Shown: positions 27,801-36,503 of the stretch, piece after piece | Position numbering within the stretch: the stretch's first letter is position 1 | How the letters are laid out: the number at the start of each line of letters is the position of its first letter | Assembly (NCBI GenBank): GCA_963784615.1 | Contig: CAWASG010000002.1 | Location: forward strand, 558,001 to 622,000 | Reading direction: 5' to 3' | Length of the DNA stretch: 64,000 bases | Origin: UBA11403 sp963784615 | Lineage (GTDB): Bacteria > Pseudomonadota > Gammaproteobacteria > Legionellales > Legionellaceae | Made by a program: the position numbers and the translations under genes | The notes under the pieces: generated by a model | Databases searched by the model: none | What the model was told of the DNA's origin: nothing | Seen by the model: only the letters and a program-made list of their open reading frames with translations

Positions 27801-28148
27801 GAAGGGCCGTCTCTCATTCACGAGAAGTGGGATTTTTTTAAAGACAAGATTAACGCCGCGCAATTACATCAGCACTTGTCAGGTGACGGGGAATCAAAAG
27901 GCCAAAGCCCTTTTAGTGTCATGCAAAGTACTGTTGAGGGTCTGTCATTGATAAACGAGCACATGGATGTTTTTTTAGACGAGGGAGCCCTGCCTAAAGC
28001 GACCAGCGGTACGGGGGCATTTTTTAAAAAACCAAAAGTAGATGGTGAGGGGGCTCCCGAAGCCGCAGCCTCCTCCTCCTCCTCCTCCTCCTCCTCCTCC
28101 TCCTCCTCCTCCTCCTCCTCCTCTGTTAATCCAGTGAGTCTCGGCTAA
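24810..28148 (+). CDS. SF1-helicase-like ATPase with poly-Ser tail, intact copy
   Basis: 1112 aa from the ATG at 24810 (a GTG lies two codons earlier). UvrD-like SF1 motifs: Walker A LVSGPPGSGKTLL (about 157-169), Walker B DLVCVDESQLSG, motif IV-like LLTTTHRLSPAAAKL, motif V-like TAKQSQGLQFSHVVVYLS and motif VI-like LLVSLSRSFKHLW. The first 100 residues (HFSGKIVYTMNFDL, HRLIFEK, FVLRSIAFFHDYKK) recall RelE-type toxin folds. The last third is helical; the protein ends with 18 serines from 17 TCC codons plus TCT, then VNPVSLG. A full helicase is doubtful because motifs are degenerate. Defence or effector roles are both possible. Confidence 0.75.
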   Translation: MPSICIVKLKNWEEDLFSKCPSNADLPALKEKLCVLFSTSTGLRQILKKKHFSGKIVYTMNFDLKGHAHRLIFEKSSSGTGQTIFVLRSIAFFHDYKKALSFQPLPRVDFTSAEETVLHDADIEEVDSECIHYNEQWLQLSSQQSSFLTQNKFPMLVSGPPGSGKTLLSHALFERMALEHQETGDPRPLKLLYLTKSKPLADKMRQEWGSWAAANLGQSPSKVLAIFLSFDALADWHYQLSQQHDESDDNESTDEAGVHSDVCKGYIKRLIEHSHLKGSYTADDIYHEFVLTAKVLSDDLLAKNTYESSEYKKLGARQTSLTDKREDAYALYKQLTDKLAAEQKYYPEFRAISALSDDYKYDLVCVDESQLSGTQSLFNAFEMAKGGRVVYFADAHQRQETRYSPLTLLEVLIHQRSQQIFEKTLLTTTHRLSPAAAKLCNDIILLDTHLSQGLPEKTAYAGIDASHLDIDLSATEEEGCLRWASTSEDNTQMANLRNCATAAAIVLTEEDKPAGSLLIGGSGNVFTAKQSQGLQFSHVVVYLSKSAMKEFALVSRRMYDAGINASSPLEPKKSLSSTKSRESADKSSMLSTLLVSLSRSFKHLWIKVEGLDDKERHAVHHFLEWLEAKCQASNSAQAHVIPTPRSTNDEWLVAIHDFLNYGKDEQAFQALAQQFSLTESQAKDYVQYYREQLNSRAPQDQLMERCREHLSQLQRRVASAGAEAAVCSATASVADQKNEANSLIPAANTQKKPRQRATQKQIIKPDCLGGITSDSDAKTLALAVLALLKLKDEVIGPWLCEHALVDGRSLFSLVYSNYRNVVTLNTYLPEKISVFFEKVQPYFFKPVLDGTREALTHLQLLAGYNLLYHAGAQALVPFVLNSLNTIQPFQLNQSIDINDVIQGGSLLYFIASQSTTPFLAKYHHKITIEGLNRSVTFLRNNEGTSPFYYLAIKLDTYCDLIKQLFKSQKVAGDLAHVITASTSDQGLSAFYSLCSSPEGPSLIHEKWDFFKDKINAAQLHQHLSGDGESKGQSPFSVMQSTVEGLSLINEHMDVFLDEGALPKATSGTGAFFKKPKVDGEGAPEAAASSSSSSSSSSSSSSSSSSVNPVSLG
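28071..28124. repeat. (TCC)17 microsatellite encoding poly-Ser
   Basis: Seventeen TCC codons and one TCT in frame near the 3' end of the copy-1 helicase-like gene. The corresponding site in copy 2 (about 36098-36106) has only two TCC and one TCT. Length changes of three bases keep the frame, so repeat number can drift freely. Confidence 0.95.
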
Positions 28149-28286
28149 CACCCTGAGAAGTGTAATATAAAAAGCGATATTATTGTGCAGATATGCGAGT
28201 CGTTGCTAGCAACTGGTTGTGGGTTTATTTTCTCGAGTGAATTTGTCTGAAAGCCAGGCTGGTATTGGTGTTCGATGATCGCAACT

Positions 28287-28440
28287 AGATAGACTAAAAT
28301 TCTATCTAGTGCGAGGTAAAAATGGGTGAAAATCAATGCCGACAAGGGATTCCGGTGTCATTGACTGTCAAGCAGTTTGAGGAATTTGTCTTGCCGCACT
28401 TAACTGTTGGAAGACGTGGCCCTGCACCAACTATGTCTTT
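28287..28440 (+). pseudogene. 5' end remnant of an IS5-type transposase gene
   Basis: A hairpin (ACTAGATAGA...TCTATCTAGT, 28287-28313) precedes ATG 28322, and the frame VSLTVKQFEEFVLPHLTVGR then GPAPTMSL is the usual N terminus of IS5/IS4-like transposases. Homology is lost by about 28440. The rest of 28149-28500 is the duplication tail and a short leader. Confidence 0.6.
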
Positions 28441-28500
28441 ATATGACTCATTGTGGTATAATAAGGCATTTCAGAAATGCATCATTAACCAGGTTCTCTT

Positions 28501-30279
28501 ATGCCGTACCCAAAGATCTCAGCCACTTTAAATAATTGCCCATTGCATGTGTTCACACCTGCGTTACGAGATCAAATTGCAGCGTTGGCGCAAACGGATG
28601 CAAGGCACCCATACCGTGCAAAGTATGAGTTATTAAAAACGTATTTTGCGCAATTTTATCAAATATCAGAGAGCGATTTGACTTGGCAGACATTTCATAA
28701 CCTCTTATCCAGTTACAATCCCTTTGATCTTCAGATTATTCTCGGCCCGGTGTTGCGTGTGTTTTTGCGGGGCGCAATGAGTCAAAAAGATCCTGAAACC
28801 CTGGATATACTTGCAATGCTCATGATTGAACATCCAGACATGGATCCTGAGGCATTTATTACTAGCCAAACTGAGATTCTACCTCCCGATGGTCGGTATG
28901 AGAGTTTATCGCCTGAAGAGACCTATCTCTTTTTAGCAAGGCCATTGGGTTTTAATTTAACCTATCATAAGGGCGGTCAAGTTCGTAGCGTGGGCGAAGA
29001 AGACTCCGACCGCACCAACCGCCTGGCCCATATTGAGATTCAACATAGCGGCGGGATTTCTGGTGCTTCCTCTGGAGGGCACTGGGAGCTTTATGGTGCA
29101 GACGACGAGCGCGTTGATTATGAAAAAGAGGCGAGTACCCAATTGGCCGGGTATATCCCTTTATTAGGCAATGATATTAGGGTGACACCTACCGCCATCG
29201 AGTGTTTAAAACAGCATGTCTTGTTGACGTATAGGCGTTTAACTCATGGCGATGATTCTTCCCTTGCGCTTCGAGAATTGGCATTAACAGTAGCGCAAAT
29301 TGAAAAATTTCTTTTTAATATTAACCATGTCGAGATAAATTTAGCGAAACGATTGCTTGGTCCCAGAACCACAGCTGCAGAATTTTTTATTAATCACTTT
29401 CAAGTATCTGGCATACAGTATGATCCCGCGTTTAATCAATTAATTACTGAAAATTTAGTAATTACTGAAAATTTAGCGGGTAATATTCAATTTGCGCCAC
29501 CGTCAAAGACAGCCGATGTCAGGCTTGATTTCGCGCAATACCATCTAGCCTTAACACTTCTGGCTCCACCCGTCATACTCACCCATGCAATGCGTTTGCG
29601 AAATTCAGAGCCACGGGAAGCATCATCCAGATCCCGTTTACTCAGAGCGGATGAAGTATCTGCCTTGGTGCGGGTGCAATATATTTTGTTTAATGAGGGG
29701 TTGTCGAACGCGCTTTATGCTACGTGTAATCAACCGCATATTACGGATCTTCTGACGCCTGAATTTATTAGGCTCTTAATGAGTGATGATAATTTTTTGA
29801 CAAAAGCCGTAGATGGACTAAAGAGTAGAGCGTTAGCATTATTTCCAAATGAGTATGCGAATATTCCATTAAATAACCCATTACCAGAGTTGGTTGCCGA
29901 GGAATTAGAGCCAGTTGATGTTGTATCTGCATCTGAACCTGCACCAGATTTCCATCAATCTGGTAGCGATGCTATTCCCGATATCATGCTATCCACTGAG
30001 GGTTCAACCGGATTTTTAATCGATCTCGTCTGTTGCAGCAATTCTACAGTCAGCTTGATTTTGCAAGGCGCTCTTGTGGTTGCCGCTTTAGCTTTGTTAT
30101 GCACTGGCGTTGGAGGCTTGGTGGGGTGTGTGGCATGTGCTAGCGCATTGACTGTTATGAGTTTGTCATCGGTTGCGGCTGTTACCATTGGTGCTAGCGT
30201 ATGTGGTTTTTTTGCGGTTGCTAAATGGGGATGTTCATCTGCTGAGGTTACTGATAATACTTCATTAAGTATCCAGTGA
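28501..30279 (+). CDS. Hypothetical effector-like protein with C-terminal membrane hairpin
   Basis: 592 aa. Large soluble N-terminal part without a recognised domain, with acidic linker EELEPVDVVSASEPAPD near residue 465, then two hydrophobic helices at about 515-580 (LILQGALVVAALALLCTGVG and LTVMSLSSVAAVTIGASVCG) ending GFFAVAKWG. The same ending style (GFFAVKA) is seen in the 30855-32258 protein. A small in-frame duplication ITENLVITENL (near 29440-29475) is visible. The start is weakly supported by a ribosome site. Function unknown; a membrane-targeted effector is plausible. Confidence 0.62.
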   Translation: MPYPKISATLNNCPLHVFTPALRDQIAALAQTDARHPYRAKYELLKTYFAQFYQISESDLTWQTFHNLLSSYNPFDLQIILGPVLRVFLRGAMSQKDPETLDILAMLMIEHPDMDPEAFITSQTEILPPDGRYESLSPEETYLFLARPLGFNLTYHKGGQVRSVGEEDSDRTNRLAHIEIQHSGGISGASSGGHWELYGADDERVDYEKEASTQLAGYIPLLGNDIRVTPTAIECLKQHVLLTYRRLTHGDDSSLALRELALTVAQIEKFLFNINHVEINLAKRLLGPRTTAAEFFINHFQVSGIQYDPAFNQLITENLVITENLAGNIQFAPPSKTADVRLDFAQYHLALTLLAPPVILTHAMRLRNSEPREASSRSRLLRADEVSALVRVQYILFNEGLSNALYATCNQPHITDLLTPEFIRLLMSDDNFLTKAVDGLKSRALALFPNEYANIPLNNPLPELVAEELEPVDVVSASEPAPDFHQSGSDAIPDIMLSTEGSTGFLIDLVCCSNSTVSLILQGALVVAALALLCTGVGGLVGCVACASALTVMSLSSVAAVTIGASVCGFFAVAKWGCSSAEVTDNTSLSIQ

Positions 30280-30854
30280 AATCGGGGGGAATGTTAACGC
30301 CCAGGTTGTGGATAATTTATGTGTTTGTACAAGTCTTATCGAGCAAACACTATCTCAATGAAATTCATAATTTGTATAAAATTTCCGAAAATACAGTGAT
30401 GAACCCTTGACCCGGTATCCCATGTGCCTTGTCTATGGCCTTGAAGCTCATCTTGCGGCAATATCGACTGCACCGCGGGCGGGCAGGGGATTGAATCCGA
30501 GTGCTTACGAAACCATCGTCGTTATGGCGCCGAGCCCAGCGGATTTATTGAGTGAAGCACCATCACCTTCTATGTAGGAGTTTGGACAAAGTCCAGTAAG
30601 ATATAAATATGCTCAAAGTTACTCGTATCATTGCTTCCAGGTCACTGCTAGAAAAGTATACCGACACATGGCGACGCTTCATTCAAGAATGCAATCGAGG
30701 AGCTAAACCAGAAAAACTCGCTTCAAATGAGCCGCTCTATAGCATTCGGCTTAATCAGCGGTTAATCTCCTTGTGCACATTATTTGTCCTGAATTTTCCG
30801 AGCTTTGCGGCCCCCCCATGATGCGGTGAAAATGATGACTCTGCATTAAACTGT
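30280..30854. other. Intergenic gap, no supported gene
   Basis: 575 bases between convergent genes. Short frames exist (for example 30609-30821) but show no recognisable protein character. A GC-rich patch around 30460-30500 may be an old insertion remnant. Confidence 0.4.
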
Positions 30855-32258
30855 TCAGATGACATGTTGAAGTGGTGGCTCCTGTGCATCAAGAGCTTTA
30901 ACGGCAAAAAAGCCAATTCCTGTGGCACTGATGGCGCCGCCTGCTATGCAACATACGCCCATACCAAAGGTGATTGCGCTGAATATAGTGAATATGATTG
31001 CAGCAGTAATGCAACCGATTAACATGGGTATGCTGATATCATTCATAGCAAATAATGATAACTTCCAATATGCAAGACTAAATGGGTTAAAAATAAAATT
31101 CATATTTTGGGTTGCCAGACGAAATGTTTCGATTTCAGCTTCACTACTATTTTCATAGATTACGAACGGTCGAGCCGCGATGTGTGCTGTCGATGGTAGT
31201 TGGTCGTTGTTTCTCGTGTTTTGCTCGTTATCAATAGATAAGGTTAGGTTGTGATGAGTTGATGCATGTTTCAAAAATACCGTGTTAGCAGTTTTCATTG
31301 TGACGTGATTAGATGTCATACACATCATAAACATGCCTGATAAATTGGTATCACCATGTATACAGCCACCGTCGATAATCAAAGTACACCCATAAGGAAT
31401 TTTAACGGCGATTAAATTCAAGTGATCATGCGCCTCATTCCATTTGGCAAGCGTCACAAAACCCTCAGATGCATCATCAAGAGGCGTTATGGTTTGAGTA
31501 AATTCGTGAAACTCCAAGAACAAACCTCCACCATGGTCAACTTGCCGTTGAGCATAACCAGGTTCATATAGATATGAAATAGCACGATATTCATCAGATG
31601 AGGGAAGAGGCACCGTAGTGATTTGAAAAGGTGTGTTATTTGCCACTAGGCGCGCTTGAAACGAGGATAGATCAACGCCCAACGAATCAAATTGTTTTAA
31701 TTTAATTTCCGATGATCCTTCTATTTCTAAAACCCCTGGATTTTCGAAAAGGCTGTCCCCAAACACTTGGATATCTCGGCTCCTGTATTCAACTATTTTT
31801 TCATCAATAGACTGTTTATCAATACCACTAGTCCAGGTTGCTTTAACGCTCGTTATATCCTTATCTTGGATGGCTATGCATGGAACATGAATATCATGTT
31901 GATTGTCTAATGGATGCTGATAAAAGGTGGGAATATTCTGTTGATTCATTTCAATTGTATATGAATATTGATGAGGTTTTTCAATATTTCCAAAGTAGTC
32001 CGCCGGACCAACCATACTTGCACCTGGTTTACCACGAACTGCAATTAAATTATTCATTCTCAAGAGAGAGCGAGTCGCAAATTCAAAAGTATATTCAGGT
32101 GAAAGTCGAGGAAAGGTATTGGATAGAAGACTGCCATGAACTCTACATGCAACCGAGCCTTTTTCTCCATCTAATAACAATAACCGACCTTCTGTTGTAG
32201 AAGTAATTGGTTGTTGTCTACGATGAACGGTCGAATTATCGCTTGAAGGTGGGTGCAT
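30855..32258 (-). CDS. Hypothetical effector-like protein with C-terminal membrane hairpin
   Basis: 467 aa. The middle contains a cupin-like stretch (HLNLIAVKIPYGCTLIIDGG, CIHGDTNLSGMFMMCMTSNH) that could be a double-stranded beta-helix, but a full metal triad is not certain. Two hydrophobic helices at about 405-455 (IPMLIGCITAAIIFTIFSAI and GVCCIAGGAISATGIGFFAV) close the protein. Start ATG at 32258 after CAGGAGATTTATATCA. It converges on the 28501 gene, whose C-terminal hairpin is similar. No family recognised. Confidence 0.62.
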   Translation of the reverse strand: MHPPSSDNSTVHRRQQPITSTTEGRLLLLDGEKGSVACRVHGSLLSNTFPRLSPEYTFEFATRSLLRMNNLIAVRGKPGASMVGPADYFGNIEKPHQYSYTIEMNQQNIPTFYQHPLDNQHDIHVPCIAIQDKDITSVKATWTSGIDKQSIDEKIVEYRSRDIQVFGDSLFENPGVLEIEGSSEIKLKQFDSLGVDLSSFQARLVANNTPFQITTVPLPSSDEYRAISYLYEPGYAQRQVDHGGGLFLEFHEFTQTITPLDDASEGFVTLAKWNEAHDHLNLIAVKIPYGCTLIIDGGCIHGDTNLSGMFMMCMTSNHVTMKTANTVFLKHASTHHNLTLSIDNEQNTRNNDQLPSTAHIAARPFVIYENSSEAEIETFRLATQNMNFIFNPFSLAYWKLSLFAMNDISIPMLIGCITAAIIFTIFSAITFGMGVCCIAGGAISATGIGFFAVKALDAQEPPLQHVI

Positions 32259-32680
32259 TGATATAAATCTCCTGGTATTTTTAATGAGCAGATAATGCGT
32301 TTGAGTAATTATTCAGCTCATGATGCTGCTTAGATCTATAGACTTAGTGCATCCCAAACATTATCGGTGCTGAATGGCTACGTGCATAAAATGATTGGAG
32401 TAATTACAATTAAGTCCATCCATTTTTTGAACACACCATATCATAATATTCATTTATTTTCCATGGCGTGAAGGCCTGAATTTATAGAAGATGAAGTGCT
32501 ACTACCGTGAAAGGACCCCGAGACATTAATCGTCAACGCATCATATTACTCTGTGAAACGGCACTACCCGCCTTTTTCTGCACAGATTTGTTCATACGCT
32601 TGTCTGATTTGCTGTGTTTTTTCATTAGCGATTTTTATCATGGATTCCGGCAAGCCTTTGGCGATGAATTTATAGAATGG

Positions 32681-32728
32681 AAAGGGGGCATTTCATTTGG
32701 TACATCATGGAATGGTCTTGCCCCCTTT
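32681..32728. repeat. 48-bp collapsed MITE, AAAGGGGGC family
   Basis: Ends AAAGGGGGCA / TGGTCTTGCCCCCTTT, as in the 13996-14111 element but with the interior deleted. It sits just before the second copy of the helicase-like duplication. The surrounding 32259-32739 gap holds no supported gene. Confidence 0.7.
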
Positions 32729-32739
32729 GTTTTTTGCTT

Positions 32740-35700
32740 CTCGAGAATGTGCCGAATCCCTCCAAAGGGCGAGCGATGACCTTCAGGTATGTGGCTTTTT
32801 GTGCTATCATGCACTAAATTTGAATAGAAAGTCCTGGGGGTCGTGAACATGCCAAGCATCTGCATCGTTAAATTAAAAAATTGGGAAGAAAATTTATTTT
32901 CCAATTGTCCGAGTAATGCAGATCTCCATGCTCTGAAAGAGAAACTGCGTGTTTTATTTTCGACAAGCACAGACGTAAGGCCAACCCTTAAGAAAAAACA
33001 TTTTTCGGGCAAGATTGTTTATACGATGAACTTCGACCTGAAGGGCCACGCTCATCGTCTTATTTTTGAAAAGAGCTCGTCGGGTACGGGACAAACAATT
33101 TTTGTTTTAAGAAGCATCGCTTTTTTCCATGATTACAAGAAAGCATTAAGTTTTCAGTCTTTACCACGGGTTGATTTCACCAGTGCCGAAGAGACAGTCC
33201 TTCATGATGCAGATATCGAGGAAGTTGATAGTGAGTGCATCCACTACAATGAGCAGTGGTTGCAGTTAAGTAGTCAGCAAAGTTCTTTTTTGACCCAAAA
33301 TAAGTTTCCTATGTTGGTATCAGGGCCTCCTGGCTCGGGTAAAACCCTCTTATCGCACGCCTTGTTTGAGAGGATGGCACTTGAGCATCAAGAGACAGAT
33401 GATCCGCTTCCGCTGAAGTTATTGTATTTAACGAAATCAAAACCATTGGCCGATAAGATGAGACAAGAATGGGGCTCTTGGGCAGCGGCTAATCTAGGTC
33501 AAAGTCCATCTAAAGTATTTGCTGTTTTTTTATCATTCGATGCACTTGCCGATTGGCATTATCAGTTATCGCAAAAGGATGCTGAAGTTGATGATAATGC
33601 CCGTTTTCATTCTGATGAATGTAAAGGATACATTAAGAGGCTAATCGAAAAGTATCATCTGAACAGTGCATATACGGCAGACGATATTTTTCATGAGTTT
33701 GTATTGACCGCCAAAGTTTTGTCTGATGACCTGTTGGCAAAAAACACATATGAATCCTCCGAATATAAAAAACTAGGCTTACGCCAAACTTCTTTAACTG
33801 ATAAGCGCGAAAACGCTTACGCTCTCTATAAGCAACTTACCGATACGCTTACCGCAGAACAAAAATACTACCCTGAGTTTCGCGCTATTAGCGCGTTAAG
33901 CGATGTATACAAGTATGATCTGGTTTGTGTGGACGAGTCCCAATTGAGTGGAACACAAAGTTTATTCAACGCATTCGAGATGGCAAAAGACGGCCGTGTA
34001 GTTTATTTTGCGGACGCCCACCAGCGTCAAGAAACGCGCTATTCGCCGCTAACGCTTTTAGAGGTCTTGATTCATCAAAAAGCACATCAGACATTCGAGA
34101 AAACATTGCTCACAACTACTCATCGATTGAGTCCCGCAGCTGCAAAGTTATGCAATGATATTATTTTACTGGATACACATTTAAGCCAAGGCCTTCCAGA
34201 GAAAACAGCTTATGCCGGCATTGATGCTAGTCACTTGGGCATTGATTTATCTGCGACAGAGGAAGAGGGCTGTTTGCGGTGGGCAAGCACATCTGAAGAT
34301 AACACTCAAATGGCGAATTTGAGAAATTGCGCTACCGCAGCCGCGATTGTGCTCACCGAAGAAGATAAGCCAGCAGGCTCATTGCTGATTGGTGGAAGTG
34401 GTAACGTATTTACAGCCAAGGAATCACAAGGGCTGCAGTTTAGTCATGTGGTTGTTTATTTATCGAAAGGTGCCTTAAAAGAATTTGCGCCCGTCAGTCA
34501 AGGTATGCACGACGCGGGCATCGACGCTAGCTCCAACTTGACACCAAAGACATCTTTATCATCCACCAAATCAAGAATGTCGGCTGACGGAAACTCAATG
34601 CTATCAACATTACTCGTTTCACTTTCACGTTCCTTTAAGCACCTATGGATTAAAGTTGAGGGGCTGAATGATAAAGAGAGGTATGCAGTTCGTTACTTTC
34701 TGAAATGGCTGGAAGCAAAATGCCAAGCACCCAATAGTGCGCAAGCGCATGTGACGCTCACCACAGAAAGTACCAACGAGCAATGGCTTCGTGTTATTCA
34801 TGAATTTTTAAATAATGAAAACGTCGAGCAGGCGCTTCTGGCTCTTGTGCGGCAATTTTCTCTTACAGAGAGCCAAGCGAACGCTTATGCACAGTATTAT
34901 TGCGAGCAATTGAACTCCAGGGTGCCCCAAGAAAAATTAATGGAGCGTTGTCGAGAACATTTATCACAATTACAGCGCCGTGTTGCTTCGGTCGGTGCCG
35001 AAGCAGCTGTATGTTCAGCGACAGCCACTGTTGCGGATAAAAACGAGGCGAATTCTCTAATGGCCGCCGCGAACACCCAGAAAAAACCACGGCAACGGGC
35101 GACTCAAAAACAGATTATCAAGCCAGACTGCCTGGGAGGCATCACCAGCGATTCTGACGCAAAAACATTGGCGCTGGCCGTTTTGGCCTTACTGGAATTA
35201 AAAGAGAAAGATGAAGTGATTGGGTATTGGTTATGCAAGCACGCGCTTGTTGATGGACGCAGCCTTTTTAGTCTGGTTTATTCGAATTACAAAAATGTAG
35301 TCATTCTAAATATTAATCTCCAGGGAAAAATAAGTGGTTTTTTTGAAAAAATACGACCGTATTTTGTTGAGCCCGCTTTGGGGGGGCGCGAATAATGCGC
35401 TCACACACTTGCAACTTTTGGCTGGATATAATTTACTCCATCCTGCAGGTGCGCAGGCTCTCGTTCCATTTGTATTAAATAGCCTAAATACCATTCAGTC
35501 TCATCAATTAAATCAATCAATCGATATCAATGGCGTTATTCAGGGAGGGTCGTTACTCTATTTTATTGCTAGTCAATCTACAACGCCCTTCTTAGCGAAA
35601 TATCATCATAAAATAACAATTGAGGGTTTAAATAGGTCCGTAACTTTTTTGCGCAACAATGAGGGGGCGTCGCCCTTCTATCATCTCGCAATCAAATTAG

Positions 35701-36222
35701 ATACTTATTGTGATTTAATAAAGCAACTTTTTAAAAATCAGAAAGTTGCTGGTGGCTTAACTCATGTAATCACGGCATCTACCTCAGATCAAGGTTTGAG
35801 CGCGTTTTATCCGCTGTGCGCAAGTCCAGTAGGGCTGTCTCTCATTGACGCGAAGTGGGATTTTTTTAAAGATAAGATTAGCGCCGCGCAATTACATCAG
35901 CAGATATCAGGTGACGGGGAATCAAAAGGCCAAAGCCCTTTTAGTGTCATGCAAAGTACTGTTGAGGGTCGGTTATTGATAAATGAGCACAAGGATTTTT
36001 TTGACGAGAGAGCCCTGCCTAAAGCGACCAGCGGTACGGGGACATTTTTTAAAAAACCAAAAGTAGATGATAAGGGGGCTCCCGAAGCTGCAGCAGCCTC
36101 CTCCTCTGTTAATCCAGTGAGTCTCGGCTAACACCCTGAGAAGTGTAATATAAAAAGCGATATTATTGTGCAGATATGCGAGTCGTTGCTAGCAACTGGT
36201 AGTGGGTTTATTTTCTCGAGTG
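32740..36222. repeat. 3.5-kb segmental duplication, copy 2
   Basis: Second copy of 24702-28239, same orientation, 8 kb away. It is flanked by a collapsed MITE on the left (32681-32728) and half a MITE on the right (36221-36254). Confidence 0.93.
32849..36131 (+). pseudogene. SF1-helicase-like ATPase, copy 2, frameshifted at G7
   Basis: Paralogue of 24810-28148 with the same N-terminal domain, Walker A (GPPGSGKT), Walker B (VDESQ) and motif V/VI region. The first frame ends at 35395 with PALGGRE; the second frame (35334-36131) resumes as ALTHLQLLAGYNLL. The switch is at a run of seven G at 35380-35386, and removing one G restores LGGANNALTHL, matching LDGTREALTHL in copy 1. Differences cluster in the charged spacer after QLSQ (residues 255-270) and the C-terminal half. 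The Ser tail is only three residues. It may be inactive, phase variable, or a sequencing artefact. Confidence 0.78.
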
Positions 36223-36254
36223 CTTAGAACATCATAGAATGGTCTTGTCCCCTT
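36221..36254. repeat. Right-half fragment of the AAAGGGGGC MITE
   Basis: TGCTTAGAACATCATAGAAT followed by GGTCTTGTCCCCTTTT matches the right half of the 13996-14111 element. It begins exactly where the segmental duplication ends. Confidence 0.72.
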
Positions 36255-36503
36255 TTTTTTAGGCAAGTAATTTAAGATGCGTTTGCCCTGTATTTTCCCC
36301 CTATTTTTTGCAATTATATTGTTCTCTATGATATATTTCGCCTACTTTTAGCTTGTTAGGTTTGTTTTATACCAACAAAAGAGAAAGGTATTCTTCAGAA
36401 TTACGGTAAGGTGCTAACTAAAGCATTGAATGACTCTTTAGCTTCTAAACCTAATTGTAGTAAAATTTGGCCTGTTGGCCGCGCATGACTGTGGACATAT
36501 TCA
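36255..36503. promoter_or_regulatory. AT-rich leader upstream of the OsmC-YcaO gene
   Basis: About 250 non-coding bases with low G+C, in contrast to the following gene. Presumably holds its promoter; no site can be assigned with confidence. The region TTGGCCTGTTGGCCGCG just before the ATG is mildly palindromic. Confidence 0.3.

Larger units (their letters stand above)
24702..28239. repeat. 3.5-kb segmental duplication, copy 1
   Basis: Near-identical to 32740-36222, including about 100 bp of leader (TGTGCCGAATCCCTCCAAAG onward) and about 90 bp after the stop (AACACCCTGAGAAGTG to TTTTCTCGAGTG). Both copies start and end at CTCGAG. Confidence 0.93.

Noticed and set aside
28071..28124. CRISPR-like repeat signal
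   Set aside because: It is a simple TCC codon run without spacers, in frame within a gene. No CRISPR array or cas gene was seen anywhere.
30609..30821. Plus-strand open frame of 70 codons
   Set aside because: No homologous pattern or ribosome site; surrounded by non-coding sequence.
32507..32779. Plus-strand open frame of 90 codons
   Set aside because: It runs through the collapsed MITE and into the duplicated leader, so it is an accident of repeat sequence.
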